DNA of 64,000 bases from Streptosporangium subroseum (lineage in GTDB: Bacteria > Actinomycetota > Actinomycetes > Streptosporangiales > Streptosporangiaceae), in contig NZ_FZOD01000007.1 in assembly GCF_900188345.1 (NCBI RefSeq), positions 62,001 to 126,000 of the forward strand, read 5' to 3'. The notes under the pieces were generated by a model. It did no database searches. It worked only from the letters and a program-made list of their open reading frames with translations, and was not told the DNA's origin. The stretch's first letter is position 1, and every line of letters starts with the position of its first letter. Positions 33,620-41,177 of this stretch are shown here, one piece after another. The translations under genes and the position numbers were made by a program.

Positions 33620-36358
33620 ATGGGCGCGGGGAAGCTACACGGGAGAGAGCCCGAAGAGGACGCGATCGCCGAGCTGCTGGCGGGAGCCCCGGCGGGCACC
33701 AGCTCGTCGCTGGTGCTGCGCGGTGATCCGGGCATCGGCAAGACGGCGTTGCTCGACCACGCCGCCGCGGCGGCCGGGGACATGCGGCTGGTCCGCGGTA
33801 CGGGGGTCGAGTTCGAGGCGGAGCTGCCGTTCTCGGGGCTGCAACTGTTGCTGCGCCCGGCGCTCGGATCCCTCGCCGCGCTGCCCGGCCCGCAGCGCGA
33901 GGCTCTGGAGGCGGCGTTCGGGCTCGGGCCCGCAGTCGGCTCCGAGCCGATGCTGGTGGGGCTGGCGGTGCTCTCCCTGCTGGCGGAGCACGCGGACGAG
34001 ACGGGGCTGCTGTGCCTCGTCGACGACGCACAGTGGCTCGACCGGGCGTCGCGGGACGCGCTCCTGTTCGCCGCCCGGCGCCTGCACGCCGAGGGCGTGG
34101 TCATGATCTTCGCCGCCCGGGACGGCGAGGGATCCTTCCCCGCCCCCGGCCTTCCGGAGTTGCGCCTTTCCGGGCTGGCCCCGGAGGCGGCTGCGGCCCT
34201 GCTCGACCGGCATCCGCTCGCGCCCGCCGTGCGCTATCGCCTACTCGCCGAGGCCGGCGGCAACCCGCTGGCTCTGCTGGAGCTGCCGGTTGCCCTGGCC
34301 GCCGAGGGCGGCAGCGCGTTCTCGCCGGGGGCGCTCCCCCTCACCAACCGCCTGCAACTGGCCTTCCACGGCCAGGTCAGCCGGATGCCGGAGGCCTGCC
34401 AGAGCCTGCTCCTGGTGGCGGCGGCCGACGAGACCGGCGAGCTCACCGTGATCCTGCGTGCCGCCGCCGCGCTGGGGGCGGCCGTCGAGGACTTGTCCCC
34501 CGCCGAGCGGGCCGGCCTGGTGCTCCGCGGCGACGCCGACGGCACCACGATTCGCTTCCGCCATCCTCTGATCCGCGCCGCCGTCTACCAGCGGGCGCCG
34601 CTCGGGCAACGCCTCGCCGTCCACCGCGCGCTCGCCGCCGCCCTCGGCTCGCCCGAGCACGCCGACCGCCGGGCCTGGCATCTGGCGGCCGCCGCCACCG
34701 GAGCCGACGAGGAGGCCGCCGCCGCGCTGGAACGCGCCGCCGCCCGCGCCCGCGAACGCAGCGGCCACGAGGCGGCCTCGGCGGCGTACGAACGGGCCGC
34801 CCGCCTGAGCATCGAACCCGCCGCCAGGGCTCACCGCGAGGTCCTGGCGGCGGAGGCGGCGTTGGAGGCGGGTGATTTGGAGCGCGCCAGGGCATTCGGG
34901 GGCCGCGCGGCCCGGCGGCTGGACGAGGCCCCGGCGGTGAACGCGCGGATCGCCCAGGTGCGGGCGCTCGCGGACTTCTGGCAGGGCTCCTATCCCGCCG
35001 CCCACCGGTTGCTGCTCGACGGCGCCGAGTTCATCCGCGACACCGATCCGGGCCAGGCCGCCATGTTGCTGATCCATGCCGTTCACACCTCCTGGTATCT
35101 GGGGGAACGGCAGCTCGCGGCAACGCTGGACCGGCTGGCCGCGCTGCCGTTGGACGATGCGGATCCACTCGCGCCGGTGGGGCCCTACCTCGCCCACCTC
35201 GACCGGGGCCGTTCCGAGCGGCCGCCGCCGCTGAGCGACACCCTCGCGGCGACGCGGAGGCGGGGCCGGGCCACCGACCAGGCATTGACGATCCTCTGCG
35301 GAGCGGCACTCGCGTTGGGCCAGGACGCCGACGCCTACGAGTTGGCGACCGCGCTTGCCGCCGAACACCGCGCCCGGGGCGGCGCCGGGCGGCTGCCGAC
35401 GGTGCTGTTCTTCATGGTCGAGGGCGAGGTGTTCACCGGACGGCACCTGGACGCACTCGCCACGGCGACCGAGGCCCTGGGACTCGCCCGCGACACCGGC
35501 CAGCAGCAGTGGGTCAGCCAGTTCAGCAGCGTGCTCGCCTACCTCGACGCGGCCAAGGGGGAGGAGGCGGCCTGCCGGCGCAACGCCGAGGAGGGGCTGG
35601 CGGGGGCCACCGCCGGGGCCATCTCCCCCGGCGCGCCGTGGGCGCACTGGTCGCTCGGGCTGCTGGACCTCGGCCTCGGCCGCGCCGAGGCGGCGCTCGC
35701 CCGCTTCGAGCGCCTGACCCGCGAGCCGATGCGCCATCACATCTGCGCCACCCGTTCCACTCCCGACCTGGTGGAGTCGGCCGTACGAGTGGGGGCGCCG
35801 GAACGCGCCGCCGAGCCTCTGGCGCGCTTCGAGCGGTGGGCCGGGTCGGTCCGGCAGCCGTGGGCCGACGCGCTCGTGCTGCGCTGCCGTGGGCTGCTCG
35901 CCGCCGATGACCAGGCCGAGGCGTTCTACACGGCGGCCCTCGAACTGCACGACCAGGACGGCCGCACGCTGGAGTACGCCAGGACCGCACTGCTCCACGG
36001 CGAGTGGCTGCGCAGGGCTCGGCGGAAGGCCGAGGCGCGAGGGTCGTTGAACGATGCCCTGGGAGTCTTCGACCGGCTCGGCATGCGACCGTGGGCCGAA
36101 CGCGCCCGCGGCGAGCTCACCGCGACCGGCGCCCAGAACCAGGGCGCCAGGCCCGCCGAAGGCGTGGCCGCCGGCCTCACCCCGCAGGAGCTGCAGATCG
36201 CCCGGCTCACCGCGCAGGGTCTGTCCAACCGCGACATCGCCGCGCAGCTCTTCCTCAGCCACCGGACGGTCGGCTATCACCTCTACAAGGCCTATCCCAA
36301 ACTCGGCGTCGCTTCCCGGAGCGAGCTCAAGGATTTCGCCGATCAACTGGGGCTGTGA
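33620..36358 (+). CDS. LuxR-family ATP-binding regulator (LAL type)
   Basis: The 912-residue cytoplasmic regulator has an N-terminal AAA/NACHT-like ATPase with Walker A GDPGIGKT (residues 35-42) and Walker B LCLVDDAQWLD. A long helical TPR-like middle follows (about 350-830), and the C-terminus is a LuxR helix-turn-helix (GLTPQELQIARLTAQGLSNR, then SHRTVGYHLYKAYPKLGV). This is the layout of MalT-like LAL regulators, which activate sugar or secondary-metabolite genes when ATP and an inducer bind. It faces away from the SWIM operon. A cupin gene 12 bp downstream is probably co-transcribed. Confidence 0.93.
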   Translation: MGAGKLHGREPEEDAIAELLAGAPAGTSSSLVLRGDPGIGKTALLDHAAAAAGDMRLVRGTGVEFEAELPFSGLQLLLRPALGSLAALPGPQREALEAAFGLGPAVGSEPMLVGLAVLSLLAEHADETGLLCLVDDAQWLDRASRDALLFAARRLHAEGVVMIFAARDGEGSFPAPGLPELRLSGLAPEAAAALLDRHPLAPAVRYRLLAEAGGNPLALLELPVALAAEGGSAFSPGALPLTNRLQLAFHGQVSRMPEACQSLLLVAAADETGELTVILRAAAALGAAVEDLSPAERAGLVLRGDADGTTIRFRHPLIRAAVYQRAPLGQRLAVHRALAAALGSPEHADRRAWHLAAAATGADEEAAAALERAAARARERSGHEAASAAYERAARLSIEPAARAHREVLAAEAALEAGDLERARAFGGRAARRLDEAPAVNARIAQVRALADFWQGSYPAAHRLLLDGAEFIRDTDPGQAAMLLIHAVHTSWYLGERQLAATLDRLAALPLDDADPLAPVGPYLAHLDRGRSERPPPLSDTLAATRRRGRATDQALTILCGAALALGQDADAYELATALAAEHRARGGAGRLPTVLFFMVEGEVFTGRHLDALATATEALGLARDTGQQQWVSQFSSVLAYLDAAKGEEAACRRNAEEGLAGATAGAISPGAPWAHWSLGLLDLGLGRAEAALARFERLTREPMRHHICATRSTPDLVESAVRVGAPERAAEPLARFERWAGSVRQPWADALVLRCRGLLAADDQAEAFYTAALELHDQDGRTLEYARTALLHGEWLRRARRKAEARGSLNDALGVFDRLGMRPWAERARGELTATGAQNQGARPAEGVAAGLTPQELQIARLTAQGLSNRDIAAQLFLSHRTVGYHLYKAYPKLGVASRSELKDFADQLGL

Positions 36359-36370
36359 GATATTTTCTCG

Positions 36371-36712
36371 ATGATCGCCCCGAAACAGGTGCTACCTGGA
36401 CAAATAATCCCCGTGGACGTCGACGAGGTCCCGCCGATCGAGCTGGGCCCCGGTGTCCACGTACGGACACTCCCGGGCATGCCGGGGATCAGGACGTGGG
36501 TGATCGACATCGCCCCGGGCGCCGAATGGCCGGACCTCGACGTCCACGAGACCTACGGCGAGGCGTACTTCGTCGTGAGCGGTGAAGTCATCGAGGGCGA
36601 CCGCACCCACGGCCCGGGCACCTACGTCGCCTTCGGCACGAAGACCAGCCACCGGCCCCGTACGGAGACCGGTGCGCGCGCCTTCGGCTTCAACTACGAC
36701 GTCACCGCTTGA
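36371..36712 (+). CDS. Cupin-domain protein
   Basis: The 113-residue product is a single cupin barrel. The first motif is partly recognisable (HETYGEAYFVVSGEV, His and Glu present) and the second is reduced (HGPGTYVAFGTKTSHRP). It lies 12 bp after the LAL regulator. A role as small-molecule sensor or accessory enzyme is possible. No strong ribosome-binding site precedes the ATG, which supports translational coupling to the regulator. The last bases overlap a decayed hydrolase on the other strand. Confidence 0.8.
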   Translation: MIAPKQVLPGQIIPVDVDEVPPIELGPGVHVRTLPGMPGIRTWVIDIAPGAEWPDLDVHETYGEAYFVVSGEVIEGDRTHGPGTYVAFGTKTSHRPRTETGARAFGFNYDVTA

Positions 36713-36835
36713 CGAACTTCAGGAGATCGGCGTTGAGCCGGTCCTTGTCGCTCACGAAGAGTCCGTGGCCCGCCGCCGGATACTGCCATCCTGCTGCGAC
36801 AGGACAGCGGTGCAGGTTCTTTCACCTCCACACGG
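36702..36835 (-). pseudogene. C-terminal remnant of an alpha/beta hydrolase
   Basis: The minus strand encodes VAAGWQYPAAGHGLFVSDKD followed by RLNADLLKFVKR and a stop. This is the His-containing C-terminus of haloperoxidase-like alpha/beta hydrolases. No further hydrolase sequence lies upstream; the next gene, DUF1330, starts at 36917. The gene has lost all but its last 40 or so codons. Confidence 0.75.
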
Positions 36836-36916
36836 ACTCACAGCGTCTCGTGGCGCACTCAACGGATGTGGCAGTTGCCGGGCCCGGCGCTGCCGGGACC
36901 GGCCCGAACCCGAGGG

Positions 36917-37264
36917 TTACCCGGCAGACAGCGCCTCTCGCATCGCCTTTGCGGTGGAAGTCGGGTCGTAGCCCTCGGGGACGCCTCCGACCAAGATGAT
37001 GTCGCCCTCGATGTGCCGCGAGCGCAGCGGTGCGATCTCCTGGTAGGCGGGTGAGTCCCACCAGCCCTGCGCCTCGGCGATCCCGGGGAAGCCGATCATC
37101 ACGACGTGCCCGGGCCAGGCGCCCTCCTTCACCTCGTGCTGCGTGGCGCGCACGAGGAAACGGCCGCCGTACGGCTCGAAGGTGGCGGGGATGCGCTCCA
37201 TGTACTCGGCGATCTCCGGGTGCGGAGCGGCCTCCTGCAGGTGAGCTATGACGTAGGCGGTCAT
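36917..37264 (-). CDS. DUF1330-family protein
   Basis: The 115-residue product matches the small ferredoxin-like DUF1330 family: MTAYVIAHLQEAAPHPEIAEYM, then GGRFLVRATQHEVKEG, and VVMIGFPGIAEAQGWWDSPAYQE. The family has a dimeric alpha+beta barrel fold and no settled function. The start has GGAGG upstream (complement of CCTCC at 37271). It follows the SnoaL-like gene on the same strand by 62 bp and may share its transcript. Confidence 0.88.
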   Translation of the reverse strand: MTAYVIAHLQEAAPHPEIAEYMERIPATFEPYGGRFLVRATQHEVKEGAWPGHVVMIGFPGIAEAQGWWDSPAYQEIAPLRSRHIEGDIILVGGVPEGYDPTSTAKAMREALSAG

Positions 37265-37326
37265 GATTCCTCCTCTGTTTCGTGGACGACCGGGGCGGAC
37301 CGGCCCAGCGGTCCGCCCCGAGGTGT

Positions 37327-37695
37327 TCAGACGCCGGCCGGCACCTTGTCGAGGAAGCCGAGCACTCGGCTGATCCGCCCGTCGTCACCGATCACCGCGA
37401 TGTCGAAGCCGATGGCGACCGGCTCGGCGCCCTCGGGTCCCAGGTGCCAGGTGAACCGCGCGATGTCGTGGTGGGCGTCCACGGCGCCGCCGAGGCTGAA
37501 GACCAGCCCGCCGAACTGCCCCTGGATCGCCGCGATGGTGGCGTCGAGCCCGTCCCTGCCCTGAACGGAGACCAGTGGGTCGGTGTACACCGCGTCCTCG
37601 GCATAGACCTCCGCCAGAACGGCCTGCCGCGCGGCGGCGTCGGTCTCGTTCCACGCGGCGAGGTAGCGCTGGATCAGCTCGTTCGTGTCGCTCAT
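37327..37695 (-). CDS. SnoaL/NTF2-like protein
   Basis: The 122-residue product is a cone-shaped NTF2-fold protein with NELIQRYLAAWNETDAAARQ at the N-terminus, DAVYTDPLVSVQGRDGLDA, and a final strand GRISRVLGFLDKVP. The ATG at 37695 has GAGGAGA directly upstream; a longer frame adds 32 non-conserved residues. Such proteins are isomerases, hydratases or ligand carriers. With DUF1330 next to it, a small stress or detoxification pair is possible. Substrate unknown. Confidence 0.85.
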   Translation of the reverse strand: MSDTNELIQRYLAAWNETDAAARQAVLAEVYAEDAVYTDPLVSVQGRDGLDATIAAIQGQFGGLVFSLGGAVDAHHDIARFTWHLGPEGAEPVAIGFDIAVIGDDGRISRVLGFLDKVPAGV

Positions 37696-37806
37696 GTCTT
37701 TCTCCTCAGTGGTCGTGCTCTCTTGTGACCACCAACTTAGGAAGAGGGGAACGACGGGGAATCTGACACGCTTAAGTACTTTCGCCCCCATGAGGCCCGC
37801 ACCTGC

Positions 37807-37908
37807 TCAAACCATGTACTGGTCGCGGCGGCGGTAGAGGCCGGCCCGCTCCTGCTTGCGGAACTCGGGGAGCGTAATGGGAGCCGGGTCGGCCTTCCGG
37901 TGTTTCAG
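37807..37908 (-). pseudogene. Short unidentified C-terminal coding remnant
   Basis: The minus strand reads ADPAPITLPEFRKQERAGLY followed by RRRDQYMV and a stop, in a frame different from the HD gene just upstream. The composition looks like a true protein C-terminus, but the frame closes within about 34 codons and has no start. I cannot name the family. It may be a fragment left by deletion before the HD gene was joined here. Confidence 0.35.
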
Positions 37909-38450
37909 GATTCAGAACGGGAATTCGTCGGAGAACTCTCCGCCGGGCGGTCGGACTCGGACTCGGACTCGGACTCGGACTCGGACTCGGACTCGGACTC
38001 GGACTCGGACTCGGACTCGGACTCGTCCAGGATCCTCAGCGCGTTCTCGTATTTGCGCCTGAGCGAGGCGGCCTTCTCCGGACCGAGCACGGCCAGCCGT
38101 TCTTCGGCGGTGTTGTGGCCGATGTCGGCGCGCTTGACGAGTCGGCCCAGGGGGTGCGCCGCGGCCCGCCGGACGAAGTCGTCGTAGGTCTCGCCCTCGT
38201 TGCGGGTGACGGCCATGATCGCTTCCACCGTGTACGGCTCGACCCCGGCCTCCAGCAGGTCCTCGGGCGTCAGGGCGGTGTCCTCGACGACGTCGTGGAG
38301 CATCCCGGCGATCTGCGCCTGCAGGCCGTGGGGCTCGAGCGCCCTGGAGACCGCCGCCGGATGGTGGATGTAGGCCAGCCCGGCCTTGTCCGTCTGCCCC
38401 TCGTGAGCGCGATCCGCCAGTCGATGGGCGTCGTCAAGGGTGAAGGTCAT
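37905..38450 (-). CDS. MESH1-like HD-domain hydrolase with (Glu-Ser)n tail
   Basis: The 181-residue protein has the compact HD fold of the RelA/SpoT hydrolase domain. The metal and catalytic residues are present: His29/His30 (YIHHP), His52-Asp53 and Glu56-Asp57 (LHDVVEDT) and Asp109 (KRADIGHN). No synthetase domain is present, so it resembles small alarmone hydrolases of the MESH1 type, which degrade (p)ppGpp. The ATG at 38450 has GGAG upstream. After residue 140 the protein changes into a run of about twelve Glu-Ser pairs, then DRPAESSPTNSRSES. The tail is encoded by a perfect hexanucleotide repeat and is not part of the family. Confidence 0.85.
   Translation of the reverse strand: MTFTLDDAHRLADRAHEGQTDKAGLAYIHHPAAVSRALEPHGLQAQIAGMLHDVVEDTALTPEDLLEAGVEPYTVEAIMAVTRNEGETYDDFVRRAAAHPLGRLVKRADIGHNTAEERLAVLGPEKAASLRRKYENALRILDESESESESESESESESESESESESDRPAESSPTNSRSES
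37951..38025 (-). repeat. Hexanucleotide microsatellite (TCGGAC)12.5 in the HD gene
   Basis: The 6-nt unit TCGGAC is repeated without interruption for 75 nt on the plus strand. It encodes alternating Ser and Glu on the minus strand. Because the unit is two codons, gain or loss of copies changes tail length without breaking the frame. Confidence 0.95.
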
Positions 38451-39507
38451 CGTCAGCTCCTCGGGCCGATACTGTGACCTTACTCGTGGTATCGCCGTCC
38501 TCGGCGGGCGGCCCACTCACGCGGCGGATATCCCATGGACCCGATCCCGGCCGGCGCGTGGATTGTCATCCGCCCTCCACCATCACGGGGCAATTCGAAG
38601 AGCATCCATTGATCTCTCGGGACGGTGGAACGGGCCAATCGGTATCGAAGGCACAAACGGCGGCGACGCCACGCTCCTCACAATGTGCGACGGCCGGAAT
38701 CACGTGCACCGCCAAGCGACTCTTCCCTTACCGGAGAGCGTCGGAGGTGAGTCCCGAGGCGATCGGCTCCGCACCTTCACGGGAACCTTCGAAGCCACCT
38801 GACCGATCCCGGTCAAACCCACGGGCAAACAGGATGCATTCTGGACCACGAGTAAACCATTTGTCCCCTGAATCACCGGAATGCGTTCCGTTGCGAGCCT
38901 CAACGCATGGAAATTACCTTCCGAGCCTCCGCGACGGCCGGAACGGCCGTTCTCGCTCCGCCGGGACCACACCCGCCTCTCCCCGCCCATCACGGACCCT
39001 ACGGTTTCCACCAGCGGAAACGGGTCGGATGACATCGGCCGAAGATCCGGGGCCACCCGCTCGGTCCCGTCACGCGACACGCCCGGGGGAACCGGCAGAG
39101 GAGCGATGGGCACCGGTGGCCCAAAGTGGCAGAAGTCGATTTTTTTCGTGGCCACGACCACGGAACCCGGCCAGAGGTCACGAAAGTTCAAAGCACCCCC
39201 TTGAGGTCATCCGGAAAGACCATCACTGACGTGCCCCGGACGCAGTCATGCGAACTGTCAAGACACCTCCAAGCGAGCCACTGTTTTTAGCCCGTCAAGA
39301 GCGGGAAGCATTTATACAATGACGTCAAGGCACCGGAGTTCAACCTTGAGTAATTAACCCGGGAGCCTGGATCATCAACAGACAGGGTTTCTCATGCGCG
39401 GCGACGAAAGGAAGGACTAGAGTTTTACACGCGGGGAAGAGACGCGAGAGCCATCGTCGGCCGGTTCACAGCCGCACACTCTGACGCCAAGATTAAGGAG
39501 TGACACA
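38451..39507. other. Gene-poor kilobase upstream of lsr2
   Basis: About 1.06 kb has no convincing gene. Open frames on both strands have mixed codon use and no ribosome-binding site, and composition drops noticeably in G+C, including T-runs near 39140. The last 200 bp probably hold the lsr2 promoter and leader. Confidence 0.5.
39315..39420 (+). promoter_or_regulatory. Probable lsr2 promoter and leader with a possible 8-codon ORF
   Basis: TACAAT at 39315-39320 is a good -10 box in AT-rich sequence; the -35 position (CCGTCA, 39292-39297) is weak. Transcription from here gives a leader of about 180 nt. Within it ATG at 39394 opens an 8-codon frame (MRGDERKD, stop at 39418-39420). Whether it is translated is unknown. 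Confidence 0.4.
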
Positions 39508-39891
39508 ATGGCACGTCAGCAAGTTGTCACGTTCACCGATGACATCACAGGGAAGCAGGCGGACGAGACCGTCTCGTTCGGCCTGGACGGAACCACTTAC
39601 GAGATCGACCTGAGCACGAAAAACGCCACGAAGCTTCGAGACGCCCTCCAGCCCTTCCGGTCGGCGGCGCGAAAGGCAGGCACTCCCCTGACCCGCAAGG
39701 GCCGGGCGAAGAGCTCCACCGGCAACCGGGAACGGAGCGCCGAGATCCGGGCGTGGGCCAAGGCACACGGGATCGAGGTGAGCGAGCGCGGGCGCATCGG
39801 AGGGAAGGTCGCGGAGGCTTTCGCCGCCGGCGACCCCAGCATGGCCAAGGGCTCGGGCAAAAAAGCACCGGAGGCCGCGTTCAGCAAGTAG
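39508..39891 (+). CDS. lsr2: Lsr2 nucleoid-associated protein
   Basis: The 127-residue product is a full Lsr2. The N-terminal beta/alpha dimerisation domain is at residues 1-60 (VTFTDDITGKQADETVSFGL, YEIDLSTKNATKLRDAL). A basic linker follows, then the C-terminal DNA-binding domain with the AT-hook-like Arg94-Gly95-Arg96 in SERGRIGG. Lsr2 bridges AT-rich DNA and silences horizontally acquired genes, acting as the actinobacterial H-NS analogue. The C-terminus extends about 15 residues past the usual end (SMAKGSGKKAPEAAFSK). AAGGAG lies 8 bp before the ATG. A long AT-richer leader upstream suggests autoregulation. Confidence 0.95.
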   Translation: MARQQVVTFTDDITGKQADETVSFGLDGTTYEIDLSTKNATKLRDALQPFRSAARKAGTPLTRKGRAKSSTGNRERSAEIRAWAKAHGIEVSERGRIGGKVAEAFAAGDPSMAKGSGKKAPEAAFSK

Positions 39892-39974
39892 GAAACGCAG
39901 GAACGGAGCTCCCGGACCTTGCAGGGGTGCCGGCGTCGTAGCCGACCGGGAGTGCTGGAGAGGGGCCCCCTCCG

Positions 39975-41177
39975 GTGGGCGTGTCGACCATGGTTTCGTA
40001 TGTCGGATACGTAAACCATCCGATGCGCCCCCACCGCCCCGAAACCACAATCAACCAGGTGGTCACCCTGTTGCCTGCCCATCTGAGCCGCGTCGTCCTC
40101 CACCGGTGGACGAGCGTGGACCCGCGTGAGATCGGATCGGCCGAGTATCACGATCCGTTCGGCGGCACCACCAGGACCTGGGAATACACCCGCTGGACCA
40201 GCGAGGAGAGGGCCATCGGGTTTCCCGCCACCGAGCTGGTGCCGTCCTGGGCGGCGAGCACCCCTCCGGGGACCTGGCTGGAGGTCGGGCTTCAGGCCCG
40301 CACCACCTCCGGCGCCCTCACCAAGTGGTACGTGATGGGCCGCTGGGCCGAGGACGACACCGACGTCCACCGGACGTCCCTGCCCGGTCAGGGCGACTCC
40401 GACGGCGACGTCGCGGTGGACACCTACGTGGCCACCGGAGCCGTCACCGCCTACCGGCTCAGGTTCACGCTGTACGGCTCGGGCGCGAAGGTGCACCGGG
40501 CCGGGGTGATGGCCTCGGCGGTTCCCTCCCGGGCCACGGTGCCGGTGAGCCCGTCCGGGGAGAACGGGGGCGTCGAGCTGGACGTGCCGCGCCGGTCGCA
40601 GCGGGTCCACGCGGGCCACTTCCCCCAGTGGGACGGCGGCGGGGACAGCTGGTGCAGTCCCGCCTCGATGACCATGGTCCTCGACTACTGGAAGCGCGGG
40701 CCGCGGCCGGCCGACCTGTCGTGGGTCACGCCCGGTGACCCGTGCCCGGCCGTGGACCACGCCGCCAGGGACATGTACGACCACAGCTATCAGGGCACCG
40801 GCAACTGGCCGTTCGGCGTCGCCTACGCCGGCCGGTACGGCATGGAGGGCTTCGTCACCCGGCTGCGCTCGCTCACCGAACTGGAGCGCCTCGTCCACGC
40901 CGGGATCCCGGTGCTCACCTCACAGTCGTTCCGGGAGCACGAGCTGCCCGGTTCGGGATACTCCACCGGCGGCCACATCATGGTCGTCGTCGGTTTCACC
41001 GCGAGCGGTGACGTCATCGCCAACGATCCCGCGGCGCCGGACGACCGCTCGGTGCGCCGGGTCTATCCGCGGGCCGCGTTCGAGAACGTCTGGCTCCGCG
41101 GTTCCGGCAGCGGGGGAATCGTGCACGTCGTCCACCCGCCCGGCATTTCCCTGCCCCCTTCCGACGGCAATTGGTGA
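39975..41177 (+). CDS. Papain-like peptidase C39 family protein
   Basis: Of the in-frame starts, GTG 39975 has GGAGAGG upstream; ATG 39990 is an alternative. From 39975 the protein has 400 residues. The N-terminal half is a beta-rich domain (residues of about 60-200). The C-terminal half is a C39-like cysteine protease with Cys227 in DSWCSPASM, a His in GGHIMVVVGF and ANDPAAP as the likely third residue. There is no signal peptide, and bacteriocin-transporter domains are absent, so it belongs to the stand-alone C39_2 group. It overlaps the S9 peptidase gene by 4 bp, suggesting a joint proteolytic function. Confidence 0.85.
   Translation: MGVSTMVSYVGYVNHPMRPHRPETTINQVVTLLPAHLSRVVLHRWTSVDPREIGSAEYHDPFGGTTRTWEYTRWTSEERAIGFPATELVPSWAASTPPGTWLEVGLQARTTSGALTKWYVMGRWAEDDTDVHRTSLPGQGDSDGDVAVDTYVATGAVTAYRLRFTLYGSGAKVHRAGVMASAVPSRATVPVSPSGENGGVELDVPRRSQRVHAGHFPQWDGGGDSWCSPASMTMVLDYWKRGPRPADLSWVTPGDPCPAVDHAARDMYDHSYQGTGNWPFGVAYAGRYGMEGFVTRLRSLTELERLVHAGIPVLTSQSFREHELPGSGYSTGGHIMVVVGFTASGDVIANDPAAPDDRSVRRVYPRAAFENVWLRGSGSGGIVHVVHPPGISLPPSDGNW

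Noticed and set aside
37951..38025. Sequencing or assembly artefact in the hexanucleotide run
   Set aside because: The repeat keeps the reading frame of a recognisable HD gene and ends in a normal stop, so a genuine microsatellite is more likely, although the exact copy number could be affected by assembly.
38474..39229. Overlapping open frames in the kilobase upstream of lsr2
   Set aside because: Mixed codon use, no ribosome-binding site and no family resemblance on either strand; treated as non-coding.
40675..41020. C39 protein as a bacteriocin-exporter peptidase
   Set aside because: No ABC or transmembrane domains follow and no double-glycine precursor peptide was seen; the neighbours are peptidases, so a stand-alone C39_2 enzyme fits better.
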